64,000 nucleotides of DNA from Haloarcula pelagica (GTDB lineage: Archaea; Halobacteriota; Halobacteria; Halobacteriales; Haloarculaceae): assembly GCF_030127105.1 (NCBI RefSeq), contig NZ_CP126161.1, forward strand, positions 3,286,001 to 3,350,000. Reading direction: 5' to 3'. The position numbers were made by a program, and so were the translations under genes. This document shows, one piece after another, positions 1 to 8,843 of the stretch (position 1 is its first letter; every line of letters starts with the position of its first letter). The notes beneath the pieces were generated by a model, which saw nothing but the letters and a program-made list of their open reading frames with translations, searched no databases and was not told the DNA's origin.

Positions 1-414
1 CGCCAGTTGCGAGGCCAGCAGCGACCCGCCGATGGCGGCGCCGAGCGCGAGGAAATAGCCCACGATGACCACGGCGGCGTCTCTGAGCGAGGGGATCGAG
101 GCGGGGATGTCGAACTCGACGAAGGGGCCGTCGATACCCAGGAGTTCGCGGATCGCCGGCGCGATTCGGGGTCTGAACTCGACGTACGCCAGTGCGACAC
201 CGGCACACCCGACCCCCTGGACGAAGACGAGACCGAGGACGAGGAGGTGGGTCGTCGTCAGGTCGATTCCCGCCCCGAACTGGAGGACGACGAACGCCAG
301 GAGCGTCAGGGCCGTCCCGAAGAGGAGACCGCCCGCGCCCATCCCCAGCGCCGAGACGACCGCGACGACCGTCTGGAGGGGAGACTGTTGGTGCTGATCG
401 ACTGCACGTGCCAT
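1..414 (-). CDS. Membrane protein, N-terminal part, possibly CPBP-type intramembrane protease
   Basis: The gene starts at the ATG at 414 and runs off the left edge, leaving 138 codons. Three hydrophobic segments are visible, at about residues 13-40, 53-76 and 112-136, separated by a polar stretch containing the residues LLGIDGPFVEFDIP. This layout resembles the N-terminal region of haloarchaeal CPBP (CAAX/Abi) intramembrane metalloproteases, but the catalytic EExxxR and histidine motifs would lie beyond the edge, so the family is inferred. The neighbouring DUF1684 gene lies on the same strand upstream and ends 51 bases before this start. Confidence 0.5.
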   Translation of the reverse strand, partial: MARAVDQHQQSPLQTVVAVVSALGMGAGGLLFGTALTLLAFVVLQFGAGIDLTTTHLLVLGLVFVQGVGCAGVALAYVEFRPRIAPAIRELLGIDGPFVEFDIPASIPSLRDAAVVIVGYFLALGAAIGGSLLASQLA

Positions 415-465
415 GACACCGGAGTGTAGTGGTGTGGGACTGATAACAGTTCGTTTACGGGACTG

Positions 466-1014
466 CTACCGGGACCGCTCGCCGGCTTCGACGGCGACTT
501 CCAGCCAGTTCTCCTCCGGCGGGAGCGGGCAGGAGAACGTCTCGCTGTACGCACAGAACGGCGCGTACGCCAGGTTGAAATCCAGCGGGATCTCCTGGCC
601 GTCGGTCAGCGCGCCGTCGAGTTCGAGTTCGATGTACCGACCGTTCCCGTAGGTCTGCTGTCCGGTGGTCTTGTCGCGGAAGGGGACGAAAAGCGTCGCT
701 GCCTCCTCGTCGGGCTGTCGATAGCCGGCCAGTTCGCAGTCGGTGCCGTCGATGGCGAACGAGAGTGTGGCGACCCGCTCGTACCGAACCGGCGGCCCGT
801 CGGTCGTCTCCAGATCGAGGGTCTCCGGCGCCTCGTGGACGGTCACCGTCGCGGTGACACGGTACGCCGGGTCCGGGTCGAAGTACGCCAGACCGTCGAA
901 CCCGTCGCGCTCTGCTGGCGGGATCGGTGACTGGCGGTGCTCGGCGAAAAACCGGTCCTTCTCGGCGCGGTTCGCACGGAGTTGCTCGGCCCAGCCGTCG
1001 GGACTGTCGCTCAT
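466..1014 (-). CDS. DUF1684 family protein
   Basis: This 182-aa soluble protein matches the DUF1684 family: a basic, helical N-terminus followed by a beta-rich body, with the family's late signature (GRYIELELDG, then LDFNLAYAPFCAYSETFSCP, then PPEENWL). The biochemical role of DUF1684 is not known. The open frame extends further upstream to 1167, but that extension is rich in Arg/Ser/Thr and unlike the body, so I take the ATG at 1014 (residues MSDSPDGWAEQ). No signal peptide or membrane segment is seen. It diverges from the J-domain gene, sharing the 174-base gap between them. Confidence 0.8.
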   Translation of the reverse strand: MSDSPDGWAEQLRANRAEKDRFFAEHRQSPIPPAERDGFDGLAYFDPDPAYRVTATVTVHEAPETLDLETTDGPPVRYERVATLSFAIDGTDCELAGYRQPDEEAATLFVPFRDKTTGQQTYGNGRYIELELDGALTDGQEIPLDFNLAYAPFCAYSETFSCPLPPEENWLEVAVEAGERSR

Positions 1015-1187
1015 ACCCGTGGTTGGTCGGGCGACCGTTTGAGTCCGGCGACTCCGGTCGGTGCTGGTCCGACGTTCGTCCCGGCTCGTGTGGTCGAAGA
1101 AACTCGAAACAACTGGAGAGTCGTGTTCTCGTCGTGAAACAGCCCGTACAGTTATGTGATCGGCCACAAGCTATTTATGTGGAAAGA

Positions 1188-1853
1188 ATGGGCCAGGTGG
1201 ACACATTCTACAGCGCACTCGGAGTCACCCCCGACGACGACACGGAGCGGATCCGCCAGGCGTATCGGGAACAGGTCAAGCGACACCACCCCGACGTGAG
1301 CGACGCCGCTGACGCGTCCGAGCGGTTCACGCGGCTCACGACGGCCAAGGAAGTCCTCACAGACGCCGACGAGCGGGCGCGGTACGACCGACTGGGCCAC
1401 GAGACGTACCTCCGGCGCAGTTCGAACCTCGCCGGCTGGAACGCGACCGCGGGAGCCACGACCGAACCCGGCACCGTCAGTGCGGCCGCAAGCGAGGCCG
1501 CCAATGAGCAGGTCGACAGGCGGGGACCGGCCGCACGGACCGCGACACCGGATCAGCAGACGCGCGGGGGGACGACGGCCTACGGGACCGCAGCGAGCTA
1601 CTACACGCCGGGACAGCGGGTCGGGACGGCGCAGTCGACCGGTGTCGGTGCCGTCCTCGGGAGCCTCAGCAAACTCGACACCGCCGTGGTGCTCCACGCG
1701 TTGTTGCTCGTCAGTTCGATCGTCGTCGCGTCGGTGTTCCTGGTCGCCGGCGCCGTCGGTGTGATCTCGACGTTCGTCGGCGCCGTCCTCGGCGTCTCGA
1801 TGGTCGGGATCACCGTGTTCGTCTCCGCACTCCTCGTCGCCGCGAACGTGTAG
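1188..1853 (+). CDS. J-domain (DnaJ-like) membrane protein
   Basis: The 221-aa product has an N-terminal J domain (residues about 4-70) with the HPD triad at 34-36, which in this family stimulates the ATPase of an Hsp70/DnaK partner. A low-complexity Ala/Thr/Gly-rich linker follows, then two hydrophobic segments near residues 160-221 that should anchor it in the membrane. It lacks the Gly/Phe region, zinc fingers and C-terminal domains of true DnaJ, so it is a class III J-protein, probably recruiting DnaK to the membrane. The start was placed at the ATG at 1188 because the J domain begins directly after it; an upstream in-frame extension to 927 is not J-like. Confidence 0.85.
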   Translation: MGQVDTFYSALGVTPDDDTERIRQAYREQVKRHHPDVSDAADASERFTRLTTAKEVLTDADERARYDRLGHETYLRRSSNLAGWNATAGATTEPGTVSAAASEAANEQVDRRGPAARTATPDQQTRGGTTAYGTAASYYTPGQRVGTAQSTGVGAVLGSLSKLDTAVVLHALLLVSSIVVASVFLVAGAVGVISTFVGAVLGVSMVGITVFVSALLVAANV

Positions 1854-1902
1854 CGCCGCCGCGAAGGGAAACCCGTTTTTCGTCCCGTCACGAACCCTGG
1901 GT

Positions 1903-3174
1903 ATGAACGTACGTTCCGTCGCAGACCTCGGGCCGGACGAGCGCGCGGCGCTGTTCGACCGTGACGCCGGCGTCGAGGCCGTCCGCGACGACGTGAGGGA
2001 TATCGTCTCGCAGGTCCGCCAGGAGGGCGACGTTGCCCTCCGTCGGTTCGCGAGCGAGTTCGACGGTGTCGAAGTCGGCAACGTCGACATCACCGACGCC
2101 GCCGAACGCGCCTACGACGACCTCAACGACGAACTCGTCACCGCGATCGAACACGCCGCCGACAACATCAGGGCGTTCCACGAGCGCCAGGTCCCCGAGG
2201 ACTGGCGCGAGACCGTCGACGGACGGGAACTGGGCCGGCGGTTCCGGCCGCTCGACAGCGCCGGCGTCTACGCGCCCGGCGGGACCGCTGCCTACCCGTC
2301 CAGCGCCTTGATGGGTGTCATCCCCGCCAAGGTGGCCGGTGTCGAGCACGTCGCCGTCGCCACACCGCCCGCAGAGACGATCAATCCCGTGACGCTGGCC
2401 GCCATCCACGTCGCCGGCGCCGACGCCGTCTACCAGGTCGGCGGGGCACAGGCCATCGCGGCACTGGCATACGGGACCGAGACGGTCAGCGCGACCGATA
2501 TCGTCGTCGGCCCGGGCAACCGCTGGGTGACAGCGGCGAAAGCCGAGGTCCGTGGCGATGTCGCGATCGACTTCCTGGCCGGCCCCTCCGAGGTCCTCGT
2601 CGTCGCCGACGGGACCGCCGACCCCGAACTGGTCGCGGCCGACCTGGTCGCACAGGCCGAACACGACGAGAACGCCTCTGTCGTCGCGGTGACCGACGAC
2701 GAAGCGCTGGCCGAGGCCGTCGTCGAAGCGGTCGACGAACAGGCCGCCGGTCGGGAACGCGAAGCGGTCATCCGGAGCGCGCTCGACAACGACGCGTCGG
2801 CCGTGCTCCACGCCCGCTCGATGAGCGAGGCCGTGCTGTTCGCCGAGGAGTACGCCGCCGAACACCTCTCGATCCAGGCCGACGACGACGAGGAACTGCT
2901 CGAACGGATTCCCTCCGCGGGGTCGGTGTTCCTCGGTCCGGACAGTCCGGTCGCCGCCGGCGACTACGCGACCGGCACGAACCACGTGCTGCCGACCGGC
3001 GGCGGCGCTCGCGTGACCGGCGGGCTCTCGGTCGACACGTTCGTCCGGTCGACGACCGTCCAGCGGCTCTCACACGATGCGCTCGCGGATCTCTCGGAGA
3101 CGGTCACGACGCTCGCCGAGGCCGAGGGGCTCGAAGCCCACGCCGAGAGCGTCCGCAAGCGGTTCGAGGACTGA
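1903..3174 (+). CDS. hisD: Histidinol dehydrogenase
   Basis: HisD carries out the last two steps of histidine synthesis, oxidising L-histidinol to histidine with two NAD+. The 423-aa length is normal. Motifs in order: YAPGGTAAYPSS (about 125-136), QVGGAQAIAALAYGT, VGPGNRWV, DFLAGPSEVLV, AEHDENA and AEHLS, then TGTNHVLPTGG. The zinc-binding Gln/His (AQAEHD) and late Asp/His residues are present. The start ATG lies 50 bases after the J-domain gene, with a T-rich stretch about 27 bases upstream, so it probably has its own promoter. No other his gene is in the window, matching the scattered his genes of haloarchaea. Confidence 0.96.
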   Translation: MNVRSVADLGPDERAALFDRDAGVEAVRDDVRDIVSQVRQEGDVALRRFASEFDGVEVGNVDITDAAERAYDDLNDELVTAIEHAADNIRAFHERQVPEDWRETVDGRELGRRFRPLDSAGVYAPGGTAAYPSSALMGVIPAKVAGVEHVAVATPPAETINPVTLAAIHVAGADAVYQVGGAQAIAALAYGTETVSATDIVVGPGNRWVTAAKAEVRGDVAIDFLAGPSEVLVVADGTADPELVAADLVAQAEHDENASVVAVTDDEALAEAVVEAVDEQAAGREREAVIRSALDNDASAVLHARSMSEAVLFAEEYAAEHLSIQADDDEELLERIPSAGSVFLGPDSPVAAGDYATGTNHVLPTGGGARVTGGLSVDTFVRSTTVQRLSHDALADLSETVTTLAEAEGLEAHAESVRKRFED

Positions 3175-3223
3175 CCTGCTGGCCGGCGTCAGTGTTTTGA
3201 GGGTCGAACGCGCACCTGTTGGT

Positions 3224-3604
3224 ATGAGCAGCACAGCCGACGACGGCGAACCGGAACCGAACCCGGACCGGACGGCCGTCGCCGTCAGCGAACAGGCGGC
3301 CGAGGAAGCACTGGAGCTACTGACCAGTGAAGGGATGGACACCGATGTCGCCGGGCTCCGCTTGTTCGTCCAGCAGGGCGGGTGTGCGGGCCTCTCCTAC
3401 GGGATGCGGTTCGAGCACGAACCGGAGGACGACGATACGGTCTACGAGCGCAACGGGCTCCGGGTGTTCGTCGACGGCGCCAGCCTGGACTACATCTCGG
3501 GGTCGGTACTGGACTACGAGGGCGGCCTCCAGGGGGCCGGTTTCCACGTCGAGAACCCCAACATCGTCAGCGAGTGTGGCTGTGGCGAGTCGTTCCGGAC
3601 GTAG
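3224..3604 (+). CDS. A-type iron-sulfur carrier (IscA/ErpA/HesB family)
   Basis: The 126-aa protein is an A-type carrier, which receives Fe-S clusters and passes them to apo-enzymes. All three ligand cysteines are there: C54 in GGCAGLSYG and C118/C120 in ECGCGESF, with the family spacing of about 64 residues. The first 18 residues are an acidic haloarchaeal extension. The start is the ATG at 3224; longer in-frame starts run back into hisD. It follows hisD by 49 bases on the same strand. It could be called ErpA or IscA; the sequence alone does not decide. Confidence 0.9.
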   Translation: MSSTADDGEPEPNPDRTAVAVSEQAAEEALELLTSEGMDTDVAGLRLFVQQGGCAGLSYGMRFEHEPEDDDTVYERNGLRVFVDGASLDYISGSVLDYEGGLQGAGFHVENPNIVSECGCGESFRT

Positions 3605-3748
3605 CGGCGCTGTCACTGTTCTTTCGCGAGTGTCGAGGCCGATCGCGGACTGATCCGGACGGGAGAGCACCGTCCGAGACGACCGAGGGTGGGAACTGTC
3701 CCGCCGGTGGCCTGCCGAACGCGACCCTGGGCTACGGTGTGGCGGCTG

Positions 3749-3949
3749 TCACTCTTCGAGTTCGAACGCGACGACGACTTCCGCCTGATACTCCCTGCCT
3801 TCGACGCTCCCGATCTCGACGCCTAGCTCCTCGACTTCTACCCACTTGAGGTTGTCAAGCGTCTTCTCGGCGCGCTCGATCGCGTCGTCCGCGGCGGCGT
3901 CGAAACTCTCGGAACTCGTCCCGATGAGGGTGATCTTCTTGAACACCAT
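3749..3949 (-). CDS. Dodecin, flavin-storage protein
   Basis: This is a 66-aa dodecin. The family forms a hollow dodecamer that stacks riboflavin or lumichrome in pairs in the cytoplasm. Trp36 and Gln55, which in the Halobacterium dodecin sandwich and hydrogen-bond the isoalloxazine ring, are both conserved (KWVEV and REYQAE). Length and the beta-alpha-beta-beta pattern fit. It is convergent with the IscA-like gene and has its own promoter, with a TATA-like box about 31 bases upstream and a perfect inverted repeat right against the start codon, described separately. Confidence 0.95.
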   Translation of the reverse strand: MVFKKITLIGTSSESFDAAADDAIERAEKTLDNLKWVEVEELGVEIGSVEGREYQAEVVVAFELEE

Positions 3950-3983
3950 GGCATGGTATCATGCCACACGATCGGATATAAAA
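3950..3983 (-). promoter_or_regulatory. Dodecin promoter with inverted repeat
   Basis: On the minus strand a TATA-like box (TTTTATA, 3977-3983) lies about 31 bases before the dodecin ATG. Between box and gene, 3950-3965 is a perfect inverted repeat, GGCATG-GTAT-CATGCC, which ends one base before the start codon. For a leaderless transcript it would cover the transcription start, the place where an archaeal repressor would act. The regulator is unknown. Confidence 0.5.
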
Positions 3984-4015
3984 CTACGGAAAGGGGTGGT
4001 CTGCGAGCCCGCGGT

Positions 4016-4687
4016 TCAGGAGTCGCTGTCCCCGGCGTTGCGGTCGAGCCACCCCTCGACGTGGCCGACGACATCGGTGAGGTGGGCCGTCCCCCACGTC
4101 GCGACGATGATGGCACCGATGGTGTCGAACACCAGATCGAGCATCGTGTCTTCGAGCCCGTACTGTGTGAGGATGTTACCGCTTCCCAGCGTCGTCGCCA
4201 GCAGCCCCAGCGAGAACTCGATGACCTCCCACAGCACGCCGAAGGCCATCACGAACAGGAGGACGAACACGAACGTGAACCGGGGCGGTAACACGAGGTC
4301 CGGGGAGTGCTCTTCGAGTGCCCTGACCGTGGTGTAGCCGACGGCGGCGACCACCGACGACGAGAGCGCGTGTGTGACGTGATCCCAGCCCGGAATCGTG
4401 GCGTAGAAGTTCTGTTCGGCCCCGGGGAGACCGACCACGCCGACGGCGTGGAGGAACACCGCCGACGAGATCCACAGCGTCAGCCCGGGGTCGAGCGCGA
4501 TGTTGTAGTCCCGTTCGAGCACCGCGGGCAGCTGTGCGACCAGCAGACCGACACCCGTATTGACGATGATCCCGGTGCTTCCGCGTTCGACCCCGATAGC
4601 GAACAGTCCGACCATCGCGAACAGCATCAGCCGGGAGAGCCGAGTCTGCCACTCGTCGCTGATCCCGATGCGGTCACGGAGCCTCAT
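4016..4687 (-). CDS. DUF2238/YjdF-like membrane protein
   Basis: A 223-aa integral membrane protein with about six hydrophobic segments. Polar residues inside or next to the membrane are spaced as in the DUF2238/YjdF group: WDHVTHALSS, then WEVIEFSLG, then DTMLDLVFDTIGA. The function of that group is unknown; the buried Asp/Glu/His pattern suggests a metal-dependent or transport role, which is speculation. Its ATG overlaps the stop of the upstream gene by four bases (ATGA, 4684-4687), so the two are almost certainly co-translated. Confidence 0.7.
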   Translation of the reverse strand: MRLRDRIGISDEWQTRLSRLMLFAMVGLFAIGVERGSTGIIVNTGVGLLVAQLPAVLERDYNIALDPGLTLWISSAVFLHAVGVVGLPGAEQNFYATIPGWDHVTHALSSSVVAAVGYTTVRALEEHSPDLVLPPRFTFVFVLLFVMAFGVLWEVIEFSLGLLATTLGSGNILTQYGLEDTMLDLVFDTIGAIIVATWGTAHLTDVVGHVEGWLDRNAGDSDS

Positions 4688-5304
4688 TGCTCGATGCTCA
4701 CCTCGTCGGGGACCCGGCTCACGCCGACTTGCCGACCGACGTAGACGGCGAAGACGAGGCCCGCGCCGACGCCGGCGACCGTCGACGCGACGAACTCCCA
4801 CATCAGCGCCTCCTCGATGGCGTGCTCGGAGAGCGCGGGGTCGAGCAGAAAGCTCGTCCCCAGCAGCAAGTCCGCTCCCCAGCGAGCGACTGCCCACACG
4901 CCTGCCGTAGCCATCGTCGTGACGACGACGAACGCGACGGCGAACCGCGGCGTCATGCGGACCGGGCTGAACACGTGGAGTTCGACCGCGATGATCAACG
5001 CGACCGCCGCCACGGAGAGGTACTTCGCGAGGTTCCCCGTCACCTGGACGGTGGCGAACACTCGCCCCACCACTGGAAGCGCCGCGAGCAACAGGACTTC
5101 CCACGGGAGCATCGCGTTCCGGTGGCGCAACAACACTGGCGGCAAGACGGCCAGGGCGACGAGCCCCGCCGCGAACGCGGCCCACAGGAAGTCACCGTCG
5201 ACGAGACTCGCCACGACGACGACGGCGACGACGGCGACGATGGCCCAGGCCACGAGAGCGTTGGCTCGCTCGTCACGGAGCAACCGACGGACATCGCGGT
5301 TCAT
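4684..5304 (-). CDS. Polytopic membrane protein, paired with a DUF2238-like gene
   Basis: A 206-aa membrane protein with about six predicted transmembrane segments. I do not recognise a named family with confidence; the segment EHAIEEALMWEFVASTVAG places acids at the membrane surface in a way reminiscent of the WEVIEFS motif in the gene it overlaps, so the two may be distant paralogs or subunits of one complex. It is the first gene of a two-gene operon; the second overlaps its stop codon. Confidence 0.7.
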   Translation of the reverse strand: MNRDVRRLLRDERANALVAWAIVAVVAVVVVASLVDGDFLWAAFAAGLVALAVLPPVLLRHRNAMLPWEVLLLAALPVVGRVFATVQVTGNLAKYLSVAAVALIIAVELHVFSPVRMTPRFAVAFVVVTTMATAGVWAVARWGADLLLGTSFLLDPALSEHAIEEALMWEFVASTVAGVGAGLVFAVYVGRQVGVSRVPDEVSIEQ

Positions 5305-5344
5305 ATCTGGGGGTGCAGTCGGACGAGCAAAGGTCTACCGCCGC

Positions 5345-6259
5345 TCAGAGCGCGCCCAGCGCGAGCGCGTAGGCGAGCGCCGCGATCGTCACCGCCGCGA
5401 GCCCGGTCACGAGCGTCGAGAGCCAGTCGACCTCGCGGCTGAACGGCCTGATCGGCGTCCCGACGGCCCCCAGCGCGAGGACGCTGAACACGAAGTGCGC
5501 CGACTGTTCCAGCGTCGGTGCGGGGATGACGAGCGCGGCACCGGCGTAGCCGACTCCGAGGGACGCACGTGGGTGGACGAGCCGGGTGAGCGACTGGCCC
5601 CGGCTGTGGGCGTAGGCGTACACCGCCAGCCAGACCGTACTCAGTTCGATGGCGAACGCGCCGAGGAGATGCAGTGTCGGGTCCGGGTGGAGCACCACCA
5701 GATCGGTGACCACCTGCACGTCGAACGGGTACAGCAACGGCGGCGGCGATCCGGTGAAGAGGTCGCCGAAGGGGTGTGAGAGCAGGCCCACGAGCGCCAG
5801 CGGAAGGAGTGTCCGCGGCGATACGTCCAGCCGCCCGGCGACCGCCGCGACGGCGAGCCCGCTGGCGGCGAACACGAGTGTGACGACACCGCCGACTGGG
5901 CCGCTGACGACCGCCGCGACGACGGTCAGCGAGACGACGAGTGCGACTGCGAGGGCACGCCCGGCGCCCGTCGACAGCCGCCAGCAGACGGCCGCGACGG
6001 CCAGCGTTCCCCCCATCACGAGCGAGTGTGTCGGGCCGCGGTGGATGACGTTTGCCGTCTCCCAGAACACGTCCGGCCCGACGGTCGCTGTCGACCGCAA
6101 GAGGAGTCCGACCGGTGCGTAGACCACGTCAACGTCCGGAACTGCGGCGAACAGGCCGGCTACCGCGCCGAACTGCACCGCTCGCCGCGGCGCCACGCCG
6201 AGCCACTGGGCGAGGAGGACGACGACGGCGAACGCGAACAGTCCGTGGCCGACGAACAT
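5345..6259 (-). CDS. DUF457/YdjM-family membrane-bound metal-dependent hydrolase
   Basis: A 304-aa polytopic protein of the family annotated as membrane-bound metal-dependent hydrolases (YdjM, DUF457). The metal-ligand pattern is visible: GHGLFAF at the N-terminus, AVPDVDVVY (about 39-47), HRGPTHSL (about 73-80) and LLSHPFGD (about 159-166). Bacterial relatives have been tied to phospholipase-like or LPS-linked functions, but no substrate can be assigned here. About eight hydrophobic segments are present. It follows the 4684-5304 gene pair on the same strand after 41 bases and diverges from livH. Confidence 0.82.
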   Translation of the reverse strand: MFVGHGLFAFAVVVLLAQWLGVAPRRAVQFGAVAGLFAAVPDVDVVYAPVGLLLRSTATVGPDVFWETANVIHRGPTHSLVMGGTLAVAAVCWRLSTGAGRALAVALVVSLTVVAAVVSGPVGGVVTLVFAASGLAVAAVAGRLDVSPRTLLPLALVGLLSHPFGDLFTGSPPPLLYPFDVQVVTDLVVLHPDPTLHLLGAFAIELSTVWLAVYAYAHSRGQSLTRLVHPRASLGVGYAGAALVIPAPTLEQSAHFVFSVLALGAVGTPIRPFSREVDWLSTLVTGLAAVTIAALAYALALGAL

Positions 6260-6412
6260 ACTACGTGGTTCTCGGTCCAGAAGCTTAACTGTCGCGTGTC
6301 AGACGCTCTCGGGGTGGAAAGCCGACGTTACCGGGCGAGATTCGGTGCCAGCGGGGCCGGAACCGTCACGAACGCGTCAATCGACCCGCAACTCTCCGCG
6401 TGTTCCGATGTG

Positions 6413-6419
6413 TTATTTA
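6413..6419 (+). promoter_or_regulatory. TATA-like box for the liv operon
   Basis: TTATTTA lies 29-35 bases before the livH ATG, giving a predicted start of transcription a few bases before the gene. The sequence TTTAGGG next to it looks like half of the iron box found later in the window but has no matching half and is not counted as one. Confidence 0.4.
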
Positions 6420-6447
6420 GGGCGGACTCCCGAACGGCCTACAACAG

Positions 6448-7575
6448 ATGGCTATCGCAGAGTCGGTTCGAGACCGAGGACGCCTGTTCGTCGAGCGACC
6501 CGGGGGACTCGTCGTCGCCGCCGTCGCCGGGTATCTCCTGCTCGACCTCCTCGTGAAACTGAGTGGGACGAACCTCTACTTCGGGGGCATCAAACTGATC
6601 GGTGGATCGCTCACCCCGTCCTCGCTGGGGACGATGGTGCTGGACGGGATTCTGGTCGGGTTGGCCGTCGGGTTGGCCGGGATCGGCCTCTCGATGACCT
6701 ACAGCATCCTCGACTTCGCGAACTTCGCACACGGTGACACCGTCACCGCCGGCGCCTTCTTCGGCTGGGTCGTCGCCTACGTCCTCGCCGGGGCCGGAAC
6801 CGGTGCGTCGCTCGATCAACTGTTCCTGTTCGACTCCGGCGTCCAGTTGAGCGCCGTCTCGACGTTCGTCCCGGTGCTTGTCGGCCTCGTGGTGGCCGCC
6901 GTCGGGACGGTCGCGCTCGTCCTGTTGCTCGATCGGCTGACCTACCAGCCGATGCGTGACTCGGGTAACATCTCGCTGCTGATCGCCTCGATCGGCGTCG
7001 CGCTCGCGCTCCGGTACGGCATCGCGTTCGTGTTCGGGACACAGACCAGCGGGGTCGCCACCAGCGGCCTCCAGATCACACTGCTGGCGCTGCCCAGCGG
7101 CACCATCACGATCACCGACAACGAACTGACGCTGCTGGTCGTCTCGCTCGTGGCGATGCTGGGCGTCCACGTGTTGCTCCAGCGGACCACGCTCGGGAAG
7201 GCGATGCGCGCGATGGCCGACAACGAAGATCTGGCCCGTGTGACGGGCATCCCGACAGAGCGGGTCGTCCGGCTGACCTGGATCCTCGGCGGCGGGCTCG
7301 CGGGGATCAGCGGCTACCTGCTCGTCCTGGAGAGCGGGACGATCTCCTTCAACTTCGGCTGGATCCTCCTCCTCCTCATCTTCTCGGCGGTCATCGTCGG
7401 CGGCATCGGTTCGATCTACGGCGCGATGGCCGGCGGCGTCCTCATCGGTCTGGTCGACAGCATGGCGCTGATCTGGCTCCCCTCGGGGCTGACGAAGGCC
7501 GCCGCGTTCTTCGTGCTCATCGTCGTGCTCCTGTTGCGCCCGTCGGGCATCTTCTCGGGGGTGACGACCGCATGA
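6448..7575 (+). CDS. livH: Branched-chain amino-acid type ABC transporter permease
   Basis: LivH-type inner-membrane permease, 375 aa, longer than the roughly 300 aa of bacterial LivH because of extra N-terminal and loop sequence. Typical features are the early GLAGIGLSMTYSILDFANFAHG motif region, the EAA-like loop (TLGKAMRAMADNEDLARVTGIP, split here by function not by gap) and the glycine-rich IVGGIGSIYGA segment. Together with the next three genes it should form the import channel and motor for branched-chain amino acids, amides or similar solutes. Its stop overlaps the livM start by four bases. Confidence 0.92.
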   Translation: MAIAESVRDRGRLFVERPGGLVVAAVAGYLLLDLLVKLSGTNLYFGGIKLIGGSLTPSSLGTMVLDGILVGLAVGLAGIGLSMTYSILDFANFAHGDTVTAGAFFGWVVAYVLAGAGTGASLDQLFLFDSGVQLSAVSTFVPVLVGLVVAAVGTVALVLLLDRLTYQPMRDSGNISLLIASIGVALALRYGIAFVFGTQTSGVATSGLQITLLALPSGTITITDNELTLLVVSLVAMLGVHVLLQRTTLGKAMRAMADNEDLARVTGIPTERVVRLTWILGGGLAGISGYLLVLESGTISFNFGWILLLLIFSAVIVGGIGSIYGAMAGGVLIGLVDSMALIWLPSGLTKAAAFFVLIVVLLLRPSGIFSGVTTA

Positions 7576-8843
7576 GCACCGCCGGTCTGCGCGCCCGCGT
7601 GGACAATCTCCCGGACCCGGTGCTGGTCGTCGGCTTCCTGGCGGCGATCTGGCTGTTGCTGACCGGCTTCGCGTTCCTCGTGGGCGGCCAGCAGTGGACG
7701 AACCTCGCGGCCGGCTTCGTCGGCAGCGTCACCATCCTGGTAGCGGCCTACGCTCTGCTCGTGTTGGCGCTGAACCTCCAGTGGGGGTACACCGGGCTGT
7801 TCAACATCGGCGTCGCCGGCTTCATGGCCGTCGGCGCCTACACCACGGCGATCCTGACCGCGCCGGCCGACGCCGGTGCCGGGTCTGTCCCCGGTTTCGG
7901 ACTCCCGCTGTGGGTCGGCCTGCTCGGTGGGATGGTGATGGCCGCCGTCGTCGGTGCCGTCGCCGCCCTGCCGGCGCTCCGACTGAAGGCCGACTACCTC
8001 GCCATCGTCACGGTCGCGCTCTCGGAGATCATCCGCCTGTTCGTCAACTGGAGCGGCGTCGCCGAGGTCCGCCTGTTCGGTGCCCGCTTCGGGACCGGCG
8101 GCGGGACCGGGATCTCGTTCCCCTCTCCCAGCGGTATCGTCTCGGGGCTCGTCAACGGTCCGGGTCAGCCGATCGTCGCGCTCGCCGAGAGCGTCGGCAT
8201 CTCCGGCCCGAACGTCGCCAACATCGCCTACGGACTGGTCCTGCTGGCCGTCGTCGCCGGCGGCTACTGGGTGCTGGCCCGCGTGGTGAACTCGCCGTTC
8301 GGTCGCGTGCTGAAAGCGATCCGGGAGGACGAGACAGTCACCCAGTCGCTGGGCAAGGACACCCGGCTGTTCAAGATCAAGGCGTTCATGATCGGCTGTG
8401 CGCTGATGGGGCTTGCCGGCGCCCTGTTCAGGGGCCAGGCGGGCTACATCAGTCCCCAGCAGTTCCGGCCGGCGATCACGTTCTACGTCTTCGCGGCGCT
8501 CATCATCGGCGGCTCGGGGTCGAACACCGGCAGCATCCTCGGCGCGGCGACTTTCGCCGCCCTGCTGTTCTACGTCCCTGCGCGCCTGGGCGAGTACGCG
8601 CCCGTCGCTGGCAGCGGGACGCCGGGCAACATCGTCGAGGCGGTCGCGGCGCTGTCGTCGCTGGACCCCCTGCCGATGCTCGCTTACACGGCGGCCAACG
8701 TCTCGACGCTGCGGTTCGTCCTCATCGGCGTCGTCCTGATCCTCATCATCCAGCGCCAGCCCGACGGGCTGCTGGGCCATCGGGCGGAACCGGCGAGCAG
8801 CGTCCCGCTGGACCGCCCACAGGGAGGTGAGGACGATGAGTGA
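7572..8843 (+). CDS. livM: Branched-chain amino-acid type ABC transporter permease
   Basis: LivM-type permease of 423 aa with about nine to ten hydrophobic segments. Marker regions are LNLQWGYTGLFNIGVAGFMAVGAY cut here to its core NIGVAGFMAVGAY, the substrate-path segment LRLKADYLAIVTVALSEIIR, and the cytoplasmic coupling loop FGRVLKAIREDETVTQSLGK. It overlaps livH by four bases at its start and livG by eight at its end, so the operon is tightly coupled. The C-terminal tail after residue about 395 is acidic and specific to haloarchaea. Confidence 0.92.
   Translation: MSTAGLRARVDNLPDPVLVVGFLAAIWLLLTGFAFLVGGQQWTNLAAGFVGSVTILVAAYALLVLALNLQWGYTGLFNIGVAGFMAVGAYTTAILTAPADAGAGSVPGFGLPLWVGLLGGMVMAAVVGAVAALPALRLKADYLAIVTVALSEIIRLFVNWSGVAEVRLFGARFGTGGGTGISFPSPSGIVSGLVNGPGQPIVALAESVGISGPNVANIAYGLVLLAVVAGGYWVLARVVNSPFGRVLKAIREDETVTQSLGKDTRLFKIKAFMIGCALMGLAGALFRGQAGYISPQQFRPAITFYVFAALIIGGSGSNTGSILGAATFAALLFYVPARLGEYAPVAGSGTPGNIVEAVAALSSLDPLPMLAYTAANVSTLRFVLIGVVLILIIQRQPDGLLGHRAEPASSVPLDRPQGGEDDE

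Noticed and set aside
4016-5304. One long minus-strand frame across the YjdF-like and preceding genes (4016-5185)
   Set aside because: The upstream part is an Arg/Gly-rich translation in the wrong frame; the real genes are two, joined by an ATGA overlap.
6413-6424. TTTAGGGCGG before livH as an iron box
   Set aside because: Only one half-site is present; no matching CCTAA half follows.
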